Origin: Raphanus sativus
Taxonomy: Eukaryota; Streptophyta; Magnoliopsida; Brassicales; Brassicaceae
DNA: 64,000 nt
Assembly: GCF_000801105.2 (NCBI RefSeq)
Contig: NC_079511.1
Span: 24,800,638 to 24,864,637 of the forward strand
Reading direction: 5' to 3'
Shown here: positions 23,520 to 34,935 of the stretch, in pieces
Layout of the letters: each line of letters starts with the position of its first letter
Numbering within the stretch: position 1 is the stretch's first letter
Position numbers and translations under genes: made by a program
Notes under the pieces: model-generated
Seen by the model: only the letters and a program-made list of their open reading frames with translations
The model's database searches: none
What the model was told of the DNA's origin: nothing

Positions 23520-24082
23520 TACCGAGTAAACGATAAAATGAGAGCAGAGGAAAGAGAGAGAAGCAACTTAGAGAGAGAGAAAGTACCTGAAGATTGCGGA
23601 ATAATGAGATATCTGAAGGAAGATCTCTTATTTATAGGAGAGGAGACGCGCGCCCAACGAGGCGCCATAATTAGCCCTAGACGGGCCTAAATGGGCCTCT
23701 AGACGGGCTCGCGCGTCGGTCTCAAGCGCGACCTTTCGGTTTTCCGGTCCGAAACCTAACGACGTTTCGGCTTCCCGATCCAAAATCTAGCGACGCTTCG
23801 GCTTCCCGATCCAAAACCTAGTAACGGTTCAGCTCCCTCACTACAATTGGCGACGGTTCGACGTCATATCACGAATCGAATGCGATCAGACCCCCGGTTT
23901 AGAAAGACCGTTGTTCGGCATCAATCCAGACGATTTATACCGAACAGCGGAAGTTCCTTTCTCCAAACAATTTTTGGCGGAGCCGTCAAAATCAACAACG
24001 AGTCTCCTGTTCTTCGAGCCCTAAAACAACTAGCTCACAGCGATCGTTTGCTCGACCGACTATGAACTAGGGGGGGACTTAT
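23520..24082. other. retroelement 3' spacer with polypurine tract
   Basis: Holds the presumed promoter of the antisense gene (minus strand); gatctcttatttatagg near 23622-23638 reads as TATAAATA on that strand. A purine tract ctaggggggga (about 24067-24077) lies just before the LTR and is the likely plus-strand primer. A cluster of short repeated phrases (gacgtttcggcttcccgatcc and variants) lies at about 23730-23835. Confidence 0.55.
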
Positions 24083-24589
24083 TGTTGGGGATGGATTGTC
24101 ACCACCCACAAGGCCCAGCGAACAGGAGGCCCATTACCAACAAGGAGGGAGCGGTCGGCTCGGCGTCGGCTCCTCGACTGACCCCGACTCGGCTCGTGAC
24201 TACTTTAGCTAGAGGACGAGCAGCCGAAGCGAGCAACCAAACAGCTCGGTCCGAGCAGTCATCCCGATTGGGCCTGTACATCGAAAAGCCCATGACCAAA
24301 GGGAGGCGAATTAGGTCGAGACTAACCGACCTAGGAGACTATATAAGGAGTTGAGGACAGGAAAGAAGGGTATCACCACATAGACAGACAGACTTGCGGC
24401 TAGATTAGGGTTTCCTTTATTCTCTTTGTATCTCGCCGCTCTCTTGTACTTCCGGCTAGGAGCTCACCGAGCATCGACTAGCCGGCTTTCTTACTCTTGT
24501 ACCCTCGTTATTCCGACTCTAATAAAACGTCTCTGTTCATCCCACTCTTGAGTTCTTCTACTTTCTGTTAACCAAACTCACCTTAAACA
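24083..24589 (+). repeat. 3' LTR of the Tat-like element, copy B
   Basis: About 507 bp, TGTTGGGG ... TTAAACA. A TATA-type ctatataagg is at 24339-24348 and AATAAA at 24521-24526, giving U3-R-U5 order in plus orientation. Identical to 5452-5958. Confidence 0.75.
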
Positions 24590-25250
24590 TGTGTCTACAC
24601 CTGAATCCGACTCGGAAAATCTCAAATTCAAACCTGATCGTATATCAAAAATATTTGCAGGAACAATATAGTGATGTACTTTAGATATTGTCTGAAAATC
24701 CGAAAACCAAATTAGAATATTTACCCAAGGACTTGAATTAGTATTCCTATTGTATATTTAAAATTTACATAAATACTTTTAATATTTAATTACATTGTTT
24801 TCTCAGATATTATTGATGTCTATTAAGTTTTGTTTTTCGATTCTATGAGTTTTTGTGATACTACATCCGAGCTGATCATAAAAATTCGAAATCCGACTAA
24901 CCGGATCAAACTCAAGTGGTTCTGATTGATCACATTTGCGAGGACTACTATGTTTCATACTAGTTATACCAAATAAATCTTCTGAAAGAATCCAATTATC
25001 AGGTCTAATCTGAAACAAATCTACTAATCCAGAGTTATTAGTCTGAAACATAGTAAAACCGAATGAATCTTCGGAGCACTTGAATACAAAAGTTTCGGTT
25101 TTTGGTTAGCCTGAACCAAATCTAAATTTAGGCAGATATTAACAAAGAACTAACAATATGAGGGACCTATCTGAAAATTTAACACACTTGGATTGCTCTC
25201 CCCCTTAATGGAATCAAACAAGACGTTGACAATTAAAACAAACAAATCAA
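24590..25250. other. AT-rich spacer upstream of the PPR gene
   Basis: Identical to 5959-6619. No gene seen. The LTR lies only about 660 bases upstream of the PPR start and points toward it, so its U3 promoter could read into the PPR gene. Confidence 0.5.
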
Positions 25251-27656
25251 ATGTCTAAAACCCTTCTCTCTCGCATCAAACCCCTCACCACTCCTCCTCT
25301 ATCTCACTCTCCCATCACTCCCAAACTCAAAAAACAAGTAAACGACACCGTACACCTCCTCAAAACCAATCCGAACTGGCCCAACCTCCTCGACGACGAC
25401 GACGACCAACAACTCCTCCTCCACATCTCCCCTCTCCTTTTCGATCGAATCCACGACGACGTCGAAACAGGGGTCAAGCTCTTCGATTGGCTATCGAATC
25501 GGAGAAAAGACGAGCTCTTTTCAAACGGGCACGCTTGCTCCTCGTTCCTAAAGCTCTTAGCGAGACACAGAGTCTTCGACGAGATCGAAGATGTATTGGG
25601 TAATCTCAACGTCAAGGTTACTCACGAAGCGTTGAGCTACGTTCTTTACGCTTACGCTGAATCAGGGCGTTTGGAGAGAGCTTTGGAGGTTTACGAGTAC
25701 GTGATTGAATCGTATGATTATGTGCCTGATGTCATCGCTTGCAACTCTCTGTTGAGTTTGTTAGTGAAAAGGAAGAGACTTGGAGATGCACGGAAGGTGT
25801 ATGACGAAATGCGTGAGAGAGCTGATAACTACAGCACTTGTATATTGCTTAAAGGTATGTGTGGGGAAGGGAAAGTGGAAGAAGGTAGGAAGCTGATTGA
25901 GGAGAGATGGGGGAAAGGTTGCGTTCCGAACATTGTGTTTTACAATACGATCATCGGTGGGTACTGCAAGAGGGGTGAGGTTGAGAAGGCGAGTTTGGTT
26001 TTCAAGGAGTTGAAGTCCAAGGGGTTTATGCCGACGTTGGAGACTTTTGGGGCGATGATTAATGGGTTCTGCAAGAAAGGGGATTTCGCGGCGAGTGATG
26101 GGCTTTTGAAGGAAGTGAGAGAAAGGGGTTTAGTGGTTAGTGTTTGGTTCTTGAATAGTATTATGGATGCTAAGTATATGCATGGTTCCAAGGTTGAAGT
26201 AAGTGAGAGTATGAGATGGATAGTGGCTAACGGTTGCAGGCCTGATATAGCAACGTATAATATTTTGATCAATCGTTTATGTAAAGAAGGTAGGATGGAA
26301 GATGCTGTTGGGGTTTTGGATGAAGCAGCGAAGAAAGGGTTGGTTCTGAACAATAGAACATATGGCCCTCTTATACAAGGTTATTGCAATATCAAAGAGT
26401 ATGAAATTGCTTCTAAGCTGCTTCTGCAGATGGCTGAGAGAGGTTGCAGACCAGATATAGTTACGTATGGGATTCTTATCCATGGTCTTGTTGCTTCAGG
26501 TCATATGGACGATGCGGTTATGATGAAAGCTAAAATGATAGATAGAGGAGTTTCACCGGACGCGGCCATCTACAATATGTTGATGAGCGGATTGTGCAAG
26601 AGAGGTGGGTTTTTGTCTGCCAAACTCCTCTTCTTGGAGATGCTAGACCGGAATATTTCGCCGGATGCTTATGTGTATGCTACCCTCATAGATGGATTCA
26701 TCAGAAGTGGTGACTTTGAGGAGGCAAAGAAGATTTTCTCTCTCTCAATTGAAAAGGGTGTGAAGGTTGATGTCGTGCACCACAATGCTATGATAAAGGG
26801 GTTTTGCAGATCAGGAATGTTGAACGAGGCATTGATGTGTATGAAGAGGATGGCTGAAGAAAATCTTGTACCTGATGAGTTCACTTATTCCACAATCATC
26901 GATGGGTATGTAAAGCAACAGGATATGACTACCGCCTTGAAGATTTTTCGAGACATGGGTAAGACCAAGTGTAAGCCAAACGTAGTGACTTACTCATCCC
27001 TTGTTAATGGATTTTGCTGCCAAGGGGATTTCGAAAAGGCTGAAGAGACTTTCAAAGAGATGCAATCTTGTGGCCTTGTGCCTAATGTTGTTACTTACAC
27101 AACACTCATAAGAAGTTTTGCTAAAGATGCTAGTACCCTTGGGAAAGCAGTTTACTACTGGGAGCTAATGCTGAGAAACAAGTGTGTGCCTAATGAAGTT
27201 ACCTTCAACTGTCTACTTGAGGGATTTGTGAAGAAAAAATCTGGACAAGTTGTTTCTGAACCAATGGGGTCTCTGTTTTTTGAGTTTTTCTATAAATTGA
27301 AATCAGATGAGTGGTCGGATCATGCTGCTGCTTACAGTTCTGTCATAGTTTCTCTCTCTGTACATGGAATGGTGAAGACTGCTTGCAGGTTTCAGGATAG
27401 GATGGTGAAGAAAGGCTTCTCTCCTGATCCTGTTTCATTTGCTGCTATATTACATGGTTTTTGTGTGGTTGGGAACTCGAAGCAATGGAAGAACTTTGTC
27501 CTTTGTAATCTGGACAAAAAGGGTTTTGAAGTGGCTGCTAGGTATTCACTTGTTTTAGAGCGACACTTTCCTCAAGCTGTGATCTCTGAGGCTTCAAGTT
27601 TGTTACGTTTAATGGCTAAAAATACAGACACAGAAAAAGAAACTGAAGAGTTATAG
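25251..27656 (+). CDS. pentatricopeptide repeat protein, At1g52620-like
   Basis: A single-exon 801-residue P-class PPR protein. Repeats of about 35 residues run from about residue 130 to 750, for example units beginning VPNIVFYNTIIGGYCK, CRPDIATYNILINRLCK, CRPDIVTYGILIHGLV, SPDAYVYATLIDGFIR, VPDEFTYSTIIDGYVK and CKPNVVTYSSLVNGFC. No E or DYW editing domain follows, and the tail is short and charged. P-class PPRs bind organellar RNA and help its processing, stability or translation; the organelle is not clear from the N-terminus (MSKTLLSRIKP, basic and Ser/Thr-rich). I recognise it as the counterpart of Arabidopsis At1g52620. It is convergent with the O-fucosyltransferase gene, with 180 bases between the stops. 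Confidence 0.93.
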   Translation: MSKTLLSRIKPLTTPPLSHSPITPKLKKQVNDTVHLLKTNPNWPNLLDDDDDQQLLLHISPLLFDRIHDDVETGVKLFDWLSNRRKDELFSNGHACSSFLKLLARHRVFDEIEDVLGNLNVKVTHEALSYVLYAYAESGRLERALEVYEYVIESYDYVPDVIACNSLLSLLVKRKRLGDARKVYDEMRERADNYSTCILLKGMCGEGKVEEGRKLIEERWGKGCVPNIVFYNTIIGGYCKRGEVEKASLVFKELKSKGFMPTLETFGAMINGFCKKGDFAASDGLLKEVRERGLVVSVWFLNSIMDAKYMHGSKVEVSESMRWIVANGCRPDIATYNILINRLCKEGRMEDAVGVLDEAAKKGLVLNNRTYGPLIQGYCNIKEYEIASKLLLQMAERGCRPDIVTYGILIHGLVASGHMDDAVMMKAKMIDRGVSPDAAIYNMLMSGLCKRGGFLSAKLLFLEMLDRNISPDAYVYATLIDGFIRSGDFEEAKKIFSLSIEKGVKVDVVHHNAMIKGFCRSGMLNEALMCMKRMAEENLVPDEFTYSTIIDGYVKQQDMTTALKIFRDMGKTKCKPNVVTYSSLVNGFCCQGDFEKAEETFKEMQSCGLVPNVVTYTTLIRSFAKDASTLGKAVYYWELMLRNKCVPNEVTFNCLLEGFVKKKSGQVVSEPMGSLFFEFFYKLKSDEWSDHAAAYSSVIVSLSVHGMVKTACRFQDRMVKKGFSPDPVSFAAILHGFCVVGNSKQWKNFVLCNLDKKGFEVAARYSLVLERHFPQAVISEASSLLRLMAKNTDTEKETEEL

Positions 27657-27836
27657 AATCTGATTTGCAGAGCCGGTCTTGGATGCAATTGATGTGCTAT
27701 TGGTTTTGTTTCTTGAGCTGTTGTTTTTGTATTTGCAAACATGAGGGTTTCTCAAAGTCAATAGTACATGAACAAAGTGTTGTTGTTACAAACGTTGTGT
27801 CAACTCAAAGAATGAAAGGAGAAAAGAATCTGCATT

Positions 27837-29774
27837 TTACAGCTCAAATTCACAGAAGCAGTCTGGCAAAGCAAAACCTCTACCAATTGCAAAATCGTTT
27901 TTATGAACTTCCCAAAGAGCATTCTTCAGCTCAGCGCCTTCAAGACCCTGAGAAGTGATTTCTGCAAACGCTTTTCTGTTCAGGAACAGAGTATTATGCA
28001 TCTGTTTATATGTTCGCATAGCTGCAACTATCTTATCCATGTTTCCGAAGTAAGTCGCCACATACGCGTCACTGTTGATGGAGACATAATAATCCAATGC
28101 AGCTTTTGTGTTTCCATGCATTCTGGTGAAATCCTCTTGGTTAAGTAAAGCAGACTTTGTGTACACGTTTGTGTAAACAGATGTGAACCCTTCCATCTCC
28201 ATTAGACCGTCTCCAGCTGCTAAGTAAATGTTTGTGTTCGTTGGGATGTTCAGTGACTGAAGCATCAAAACCGTCTCGTTAGGAGTCAGAGGGCATTTGC
28301 CTCGCTTCCTCCAAATCTGAGCTAGCTCTCCTGTCCATGGCTTCCTGTCAACACGAGCGGCTTCGATGGCGGCGACGGATGAACGAGAGAGGCTTGTGTA
28401 TTCGCATTGGCTGTAGGCTACCATGTCTGGTTCAAATCTGAGGTGAAGCGACAAGAAAGGTTTGGGAATAGCGTCCAAAAGCCCGGTGGCTTTCTTCTCC
28501 AAGGAGCTAGTAAGGCGTAGTGCTGAGTAACAAGCTTGACACAGAGTGGCTTTTGCATACTGGGGATACCTGAAAACGACATTAGTGTAAGAAACTTGAA
28601 AAAATGTTTAAGAGAGAAAGGCTAGTTAGAAAGTGTTACCTGTCTCTGCGTTGGCTCATTGCTGGTGTAAAAGAGATGTAATGATGTTCCAATAACGATG
28701 GAAGAACGCTCTCAATGTAATCAAATTGACCTTTCCTTTTGCTACAATCTACTCTGAACGGTTCTACCGATGCAATATCTTTTGGTAGCTCTTTTACGAC
28801 ATTGATAAAACCACTCATCTTCTGAATGAAGTAGTCTACATCAAACACATCTGCAAATCCACTGCACCAAGAGGAGCATCACTAACCGTTCTCTAAACAA
28901 CAAAAAACCCAATTGAAAAATTTGATAACATGAGAGCCTAACCTTGACTCGTTCCAATAGGCAGCCACCTCAAACTTTGGCAGAACAAGTGTAGCATTCA
29001 GCAAACGAGCAATCCCAACTCCATCACACAACTACAAAGCATTATCATATCATCATCATTACCATTTTATCATAGACTTTCATGCTTTCTCAAATGTACT
29101 TACATCGCGTCTCATCTGATTGAGGCCGCCATAGCAATCAACACGGATGTATCCATTATTTTGAGCTGGTAGAGCTGCAGTATTTGAACAAAAAACCAAA
29201 GCAGTTGTCTGCAATGAACCCCATCACAAAGTTCAGAGAAGTAAACTCTCACTACAAGCATTCTACATTCTACACAAACAAAGTCATCACTTTTCAAATC
29301 AAAACGAAAGTTTGTTTTTGTTACTGTAACCACAAATCAGATCAGAACCTATCAATGGAACAAAACTAGAGCGAACTGTTTTCAACTCAAAGACTTAAAG
29401 AATGATAAGACAAAGAGTGAGTGCATACGAGTGAGATGTCCTTCTAACCACCACTTGCAAGGCCTCCACTCTATTGTCCTCTTGACGCCCCATATTACAG
29501 AACCACCCCTGAAGCAGACCAAAAAATAAAAAAACAAATCTTCTTACTTGAAGAAACTATACTGATTTGTCCATCTTTATCAGCCAAGAAGACATTTTGA
29601 ATACTTGTGATATTTTAATAAAATACGGAGACGAAACACTTACAGTGATGAACCGGAAGGAACCGGTGGAAGAATCTGCAGGAAGTGTGGCGAGGGAGAT
29701 AGAATGATAACGACGAGGAGAAGAGAGAAAGTCAAGACGAAGAGGAAGAGTGGCTTCACCGGAGATGCAATCAT
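27837..29774 (-). CDS. GDP-fucose O-fucosyltransferase family protein, At1g52630-like
   Basis: Six exons on the minus strand: 29774-29644, 29508-29429, 29174-29104, 29031-28943, 28861-28640, 28569-27837. All junctions are GT-AG and keep frame, giving 441 residues. Residues about 8-27 (FLFVLTFSLLLVVIIL) are a type II signal anchor, so a Golgi protein with a lumenal catalytic domain is expected. Domain marks: GYIRVDCYGGLNQMRRDLCD, FLSLHLRFEPDM with the conserved HxR-type acceptor-site Arg, IYLAAGDGL, and DYYVSINSDAYVATYFGNM near the end. Plant members of this family are linked to cell-wall polymers or adhesion; the substrate cannot be told from sequence. Confidence 0.92.
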
Positions 29775-29963
29775 TTGATGGGTTTGTCTAATTCAACTCC
29801 AGATCAGAGTTTGCAAGTGTATTAGATCTATAAAAGCTTCACACTTTCCTCGTCGGTGTCAACACTCTGTTTCATCAAAGAAACTCTTCTCCGGCTAAAA
29901 AGGAAAAAAAACAGACTTTTTAAACCTTCTCCTCGACTTAAAGGGTTTCATTTAAAAGTGTTT

Positions 29964-30308
29964 ATGGTCAAAACAATGGACAAGTCTAATCTTTATGTTC
30001 ATGATGTGGACAAGATCTCCCCTGCCAATGGTTTTGATATAGGAGACTATAGAATCCTTGTTTGGAATCCTACCATGAGACAGCATCTTACCTTACCCAA
30101 ACCGAACTCATGTTCAAGCATAAATGTAGCTGTTTTAGGATACGGTTTGGTTGATAATGAAAATAAAGTATTGTGTGCATCTCAAACCATCATATATACA
30201 TTGGGACCTCAAGACTCACTTGAGTGTGAATCAAAACAGCAATTTACATTTCCCCATATCGTCCTCCATAAGACAATGAGTATAGGTATATACACATCAT
30301 GTGTATAA
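29964..30308 (+). pseudogene. F-box-associated domain remnant
   Basis: The translation contains FDIGDYRILVWNPTMRQHLT, LGYGLVDNENKVLC and TLGPQDSLE, which match the plant F-box associated C-terminal domain. There is no F-box, no plausible start, and the domain stops half way. It begins within about 190 bases of the O-fucosyltransferase start, in the opposite direction, and is probably a deletion scrap of a neighbouring F-box gene. An unrelated 73-codon frame at 30378-30599 has no recognisable features. Confidence 0.6.
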
Positions 30309-30625
30309 TCAAAGCCAAGATACGTTATATACTTAATGATACTTTTTAAATAAGAAGAAAAGATACTTAAGAACAATGTGTTTAACATTATGATCCAAGG
30401 AGAAACCGTACAAGGATGGTCTATTGTCAAAAACACCACTCTCGAAGATTTCTATTGTCACATGAGCCACAGTGCGAGTCTCTTGTCTCTAGAGAACGCT
30501 CCTCGCCATGTTTCTCCTATAGTCTCTTGTCTTGTCTTTAGAGGAAGTTCCTCATCAGTGAGAAATCCAAGCTACTACTTGAGCCCATCCAGATCTTGAA
30601 TTCATATAACTCCAAAATCTCTTCA

Positions 30626-32215
30626 TTATTCTTCATATGTTTCTCTCATATTATCTCTTTCAAGCTCAGAATCATCATCTTCGCTTCCTTCACTCCTACG
30701 TCCCACTCTCCTTCTCCTCCCTCTCATCTCAACCGCCATTTCTCTAACCTTACAAGAACTGCTCCTCTCCATCTTCCCCGCCAAAACATCCACAACATCC
30801 ATCTGTCCCCAACCCACCAACCTGTTCCTCAACATCTCAACCGTGGTCGAATACGGCGGAATCCCATCGTCAATCATCATCTCAAAGTACCTGCAAGCCT
30901 CCTCTAGCTTCCCTTTCTTCCTCACCAGCCCATGGATCATCACAGTATACGTACCAACCGCCGGATAAAACTTCCTCTCGCTCATCCCTTCCCACATCTC
31001 CGTGGCCCGGTCGAACCTCCCTATCCTTATCAGCAGCTTGAGAACCATATTGTAAGTGTGCCTATCAGGTAAACACTTGTTTCTGTCCATCCTAGAGATC
31101 AGGTTCGTCGCGCGGTTCACCTCGCAGTGGTCGCAGTGGTAAGCCATTATCGAATTGTAAGTCCAAGTATCCGGATCAGCTCCTCTCTGAATCATCTCGT
31201 CCAACATTAAGTAAGCATCATCAACCTTCTCCTTCTTGCATAGCGTCTTTACAATGTGGTTGTACGTGTACACATTAGGCACAAGCTCGTACCTCTTCAT
31301 CCTATCAAGAACCTTATAAGCCGAGTGAACATCTTCCGCGTCGCAGTACGCGTGGATGAAAATCGCGTAGCTGTAAGCGTCGGGCTCGAGCCCGAGCTTA
31401 CCCATTTCTTGAAACATCTTATACGCTCCGTCGACGTCACCGGACTTACACAAAGAGTCCAAAAGAGCGTTGTACGCAAGCAAATCGACTTTGCAGTTTC
31501 TCTCAAGCATTTCATCGAACACCTTGCGCGCACCAACCGCATCTCTCACTCTGGCATAGCCTCTCACCAAGATGCTATACGTCTTCGCGTTCAGCGGTTC
31601 GAACCCGTGTTTTTTCGCCTTGTCGAAAACCTCCTGAGCGTGTTCCACGTGTCTCCGATCGCAAAGCGAATGAAGAAGCTGGTCGAGATCGTCGACACTA
31701 GGCTTAACCCCAAACTCAACCATTCGATTAAAAGCTCGAATCGCTTCGCTGGGTAAGTTAGCTCTACTGTAAGATCTAAAGACGATCCAAAACACTTTAG
31801 GACCAATCTCGAAGTAGTTATACTCTCTAGATTCGATCAAGAAGTCCCAGAGCAGAGCGAACTGCTTGCTGCTGCCGAGGATCTCGACCAAAATGTGGTA
31901 ACTCTCCGAGCTGGGTTCGAGGCCCGGGACTCGTCTCGCCCAGAGGAAGAATCTGTGAGCGGGGAAGCCGAGGTTTTTGCAGCGTTTCAAGACTTGTTCG
32001 ATTAGGTTCGAGGAGAGGCGTGGAGAGTAGGAGGTGAGGGTGTGTTCGAGGTCGTCTTTGGGGTTACGGTGATCGCTCAGGACGCGGGAGATCTCGTTTA
32101 CTAGTTCAGGTGGTGGTGGATCGTGTGGAAGGATACAGAAGAAGCGTAATGAATGAGGTTTTGGGGTTTGGTGAAGAGTGGCGCGGACAAGAGAAGCGAA
32201 TGTTCGAATCGCCAT
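30626..32215 (-). CDS. pentatricopeptide repeat protein, At1g52640-like
   Basis: A single exon. I take the start at 32215 (MAIRTFASLVRATL), which gives 529 residues; the frame extends 15 codons further upstream, but the MAIRTF start matches the Arabidopsis protein as I remember it and gives a typical mitochondrial presequence (basic, Ser/Ala-rich, no acids in the first 25). P-class repeats cover about residues 115-470, for example NAKTYSILVRGYARVRDAVG, VDLLAYNALLDSLCKSGDVD, VPNVYTYNHIVKTLCKKEKV and LPDRHTYNMVLKLLIRIGRF. The tail is basic then acidic (RRRRVGRRSEGSEDDDSE). No editing domain. Expected role: mitochondrial RNA processing or translation. Confidence 0.92.
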   Translation of the reverse strand: MAIRTFASLVRATLHQTPKPHSLRFFCILPHDPPPPELVNEISRVLSDHRNPKDDLEHTLTSYSPRLSSNLIEQVLKRCKNLGFPAHRFFLWARRVPGLEPSSESYHILVEILGSSKQFALLWDFLIESREYNYFEIGPKVFWIVFRSYSRANLPSEAIRAFNRMVEFGVKPSVDDLDQLLHSLCDRRHVEHAQEVFDKAKKHGFEPLNAKTYSILVRGYARVRDAVGARKVFDEMLERNCKVDLLAYNALLDSLCKSGDVDGAYKMFQEMGKLGLEPDAYSYAIFIHAYCDAEDVHSAYKVLDRMKRYELVPNVYTYNHIVKTLCKKEKVDDAYLMLDEMIQRGADPDTWTYNSIMAYHCDHCEVNRATNLISRMDRNKCLPDRHTYNMVLKLLIRIGRFDRATEMWEGMSERKFYPAVGTYTVMIHGLVRKKGKLEEACRYFEMMIDDGIPPYSTTVEMLRNRLVGWGQMDVVDVLAGKMERSSSCKVREMAVEMRGRRRRVGRRSEGSEDDDSELERDNMRETYEE

Positions 32216-34672
32216 GTTTGTTGTGTCTGGACAAATGCTGGATCGATTAATATAACGCAAAAGCCCATCATGGGATCTTTATATTATATGTTGGGCCCAA
32301 GACTTTTGATTCATCCCTTCTGTTGATGCCATTTTGATTGTAATGTATCTTCTAGTTTAGGATTTGTTTCTGGTTATTCCTCTGCCAAAAGGATTCTTAG
32401 TAATAAACCATGTTTGTCCTAGTGTGGAGGTTACAACTTAAGATTGTATTTTTATTTTTTTTAGAACTAGAAAGTCTATCTTACAAAATAGTTGGAAAAT
32501 TGATCCACCAATAGAAACAAAAATAGGTTTTTAAATAAAAAGAATGATGACTTTCATCAAATTACAAATTCCGTTATTGTATATTTGATATCTTTTTATG
32601 GAGGAAGTAAAATTATTTCGAAAAAAAAAAAGATTGTTGTTGGATGATGAATTCTGAAAAAATTTCCACATTCAAACGATTAAAATATATTTGATATATT
32701 AATTAATAAAACTGCCGTTAAAAAACTTGGTTATATTCGCTTTCTTTATTTAGTTTTCCATGTCCATTGTTAATTGGTGACTAATCTTGTATTTTATTTT
32801 TAAAAGTCTCTAATATCAATATATTGATTAAACCGGAATAATCTGCCATTCATGTCCATGTTTTCTTTAGAATATGTCTATTATTTTCATGTCCATCCCA
32901 ACAAAGAGATCTAAAAAATTGAAGCAAACGAGTTTTGACAGATTCAGAAGGACTCAAGTAGGATGTGATATGACAAATTATTTGTAAAATGTAGGCATAA
33001 CAAAGATTTTAAGATAACTTCTTGACATGTTATCCACAAAGGGTGACCAACCAATATAATAGATATTTTTAAAGAGAGATTTGTAATATTTTACTAAAAC
33101 AAGAGGAGAATTCTAGCTAAATCCTACTCATACGATAATAATACAAAAAAGTCTTCATTTGTTATTTGATTGCTAATTGGCGAAGTAGTGCAGAGTTTCA
33201 TCAGAACATGTATTAATCACTTTCATCGAGCGACAAAGAATATCTATACTATTAAAGCAGGATCCTATTGTTTTTTTTACTAAAAATACCCTTTTCTTTA
33301 CAAAGAATATACACTACTTTTCAATATAAATCGTGTCTTAGAAAAGGATTCTCCTGTAATTTTGTGTCTTCCACGAAAATTGGGACTTAATTAGATTTAT
33401 AAGCCCACGAAAATTGTGTCTTCCACTTGCTCTTAATACAGGCCCACAAAATTATAGTATAAACCACGTTGAAGTATATAGCACTATTGATATATTTCTT
33501 TATATTGCATTAAATTTTTTTAACTTGGCCATGAAGCATATGTGATAACTACTCAAATATTTCGTTTCATTTAATTCATTGATATTTACTTGAACACTAC
33601 TCTACGTATTTCCTAAACCGAATGGGAAAAGGACGAGATTTTTTTATACGATGTAGAAGAAACCCTTTAATCAACCCAAAAATATGAAAATCGGATTAAA
33701 CCAAAGGTATTACAGTGTAATCACAATTTATCAATTAAAGTAAATATGAACAAAGTTCTGTAAAATTTTTTTTTTTAAATATTTATCTCTTAAACAACAA
33801 CTAATTTACATATCGTTTGGATACCAATTCTGTTCTAAGTATATTCTTTAACTAATTCCGTAATCTTCGTATTCAATTTAAAAATCTAGATCATGGGGAC
33901 TATTCATAATTTTAACAACATAATGTTCCCTATTCGATACCTATAATAAATGTAAAAGAATATCCTGGGCTTTCATACTGGTAATTGAATTTTCCTAATA
34001 TTAGCAATTAATGATATCGATAATATAATGCACAAAATCTCGTGAGATGCAATCTACAGAGTATGCTACAAGTTTCTCCAAAAAACCTAAACAAATTCCC
34101 CATAACCTCTTCCTATTATAAATAGCAACGTGTCTACCTAATCAAGCCCACACAGTCAAACAAACCAAGGCTTCTAAAATTAAACTCCTAACATCGAGTG
34201 CTTCTAACGAAAAAGTCACCGGAATTAATGACTTGAGGCCATGGAGATACACTTGGTTTGTTCATGTGACAGTTCTATCAGGGGAAACCATGAGATACAA
34301 AATACATGCCTCATGAAAGAAATCATACTTGGAAGTAAGGGACGACTTTTTTGTCGCCATTAGTGTATTATATCCACAAGTGGAGTTCGTCGTCATCGGT
34401 TCAACGAACTTAGTAGAAATATGTAAGTGCCATTGCTTCCTCTCCATCGTTTTGACTTTTTGAGTTTTCTCATGTTCTTCTCAGATCGGCCGAATCACTT
34501 ACAAGAAGAAAAAGGCTACAAATAAACGAGGATTTTAACGAGTGTCTCGAGCATGTTTATATAAGAAAAGACCAAATTAATATGTAATGACATTTTGTAT
34601 ATCATTGTTTTTAACTTTGACTGACTACAGTATATATAAGAAAATATTAAATAAACGAGAAGGAATATATAC
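32216..34672. other. AT-rich spacer with a Helitron-type 5' end
   Basis: No protein gene that I can support. A(T)CTATACTATTAAAGCAGG at about 33242 fits a Helitron 5' end (A before TC), but no CTAGT-type 3' end follows before 36686. At 34117-34124 there is a clean TATAAATA box. About 117 bases on is an ATG opening a 40-codon frame (34241-34363, MEIHLVCSC...). This could be a short transcript or non-coding RNA, but the peptide is unrecognised and the same frame differs in the other copy because of indels. Confidence 0.5.
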
Positions 34673-34749
34673 CTGACAAGGTATACTTCAATAGGTGCGA
34701 TTGTACTTCTAAGAATGATCATGTATCTCCTTTGGGGGTGGTCCAACTC
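34673..34749 (-). pseudogene. E2F-like exon fragment
   Basis: A 77-base exon-like piece between a CAG acceptor and a GTATAT donor on the minus strand. Its translation, ELDHPQRRYMIILRSTIAPI followed by EVYLV, strongly resembles the conserved dimerisation/marked-box stretch of plant E2F transcription factors (family pattern around RRYR.ILRST.GPIDVYLVS). No DNA-binding domain or other E2F exons are recognisable nearby. The contig at 16125 ends four bases inside the adjoining intron. Best read as a captured or decayed fragment. Confidence 0.6.
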
Positions 34750-34935
34750 CTGTCATCAGAAACATTGTTATCGATTGATTAATACTTCTGAAAATAAACA
34801 TATGCCAATTCTATTTCTTTTTGTGTTGATTTATCTGATACAAATAAAAGTCAGGTTCCAAAGATAGAACTTCTTATGTTACAAAATAAAAAAAAACATC
34901 ATAATAGTATAACCTTATTGTTTAAAGAAGCATTC

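Larger units (their letters stand above)
16226..24589 (+). mobile_element. Tat-lineage Ty3/gypsy LTR retrotransposon, internally deleted
   Basis: Order: leader (5' LTR lost in the N gap), gag, protease, the second half of integrase, a 43-base A run, non-coding DNA, an antisense four-exon gene, purine tract and 3' LTR. Gag and integrase styles and the extra antisense gene between pol and the 3' LTR fit the Tat branch; Retand-type elements are known to carry an antisense frame there. Reverse transcriptase, RNase H and the N-terminal half of integrase are absent, so the element cannot move on its own. The LTR junction with host DNA at 24589/24590 is the same as at 5958/5959. Confidence 0.8.
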
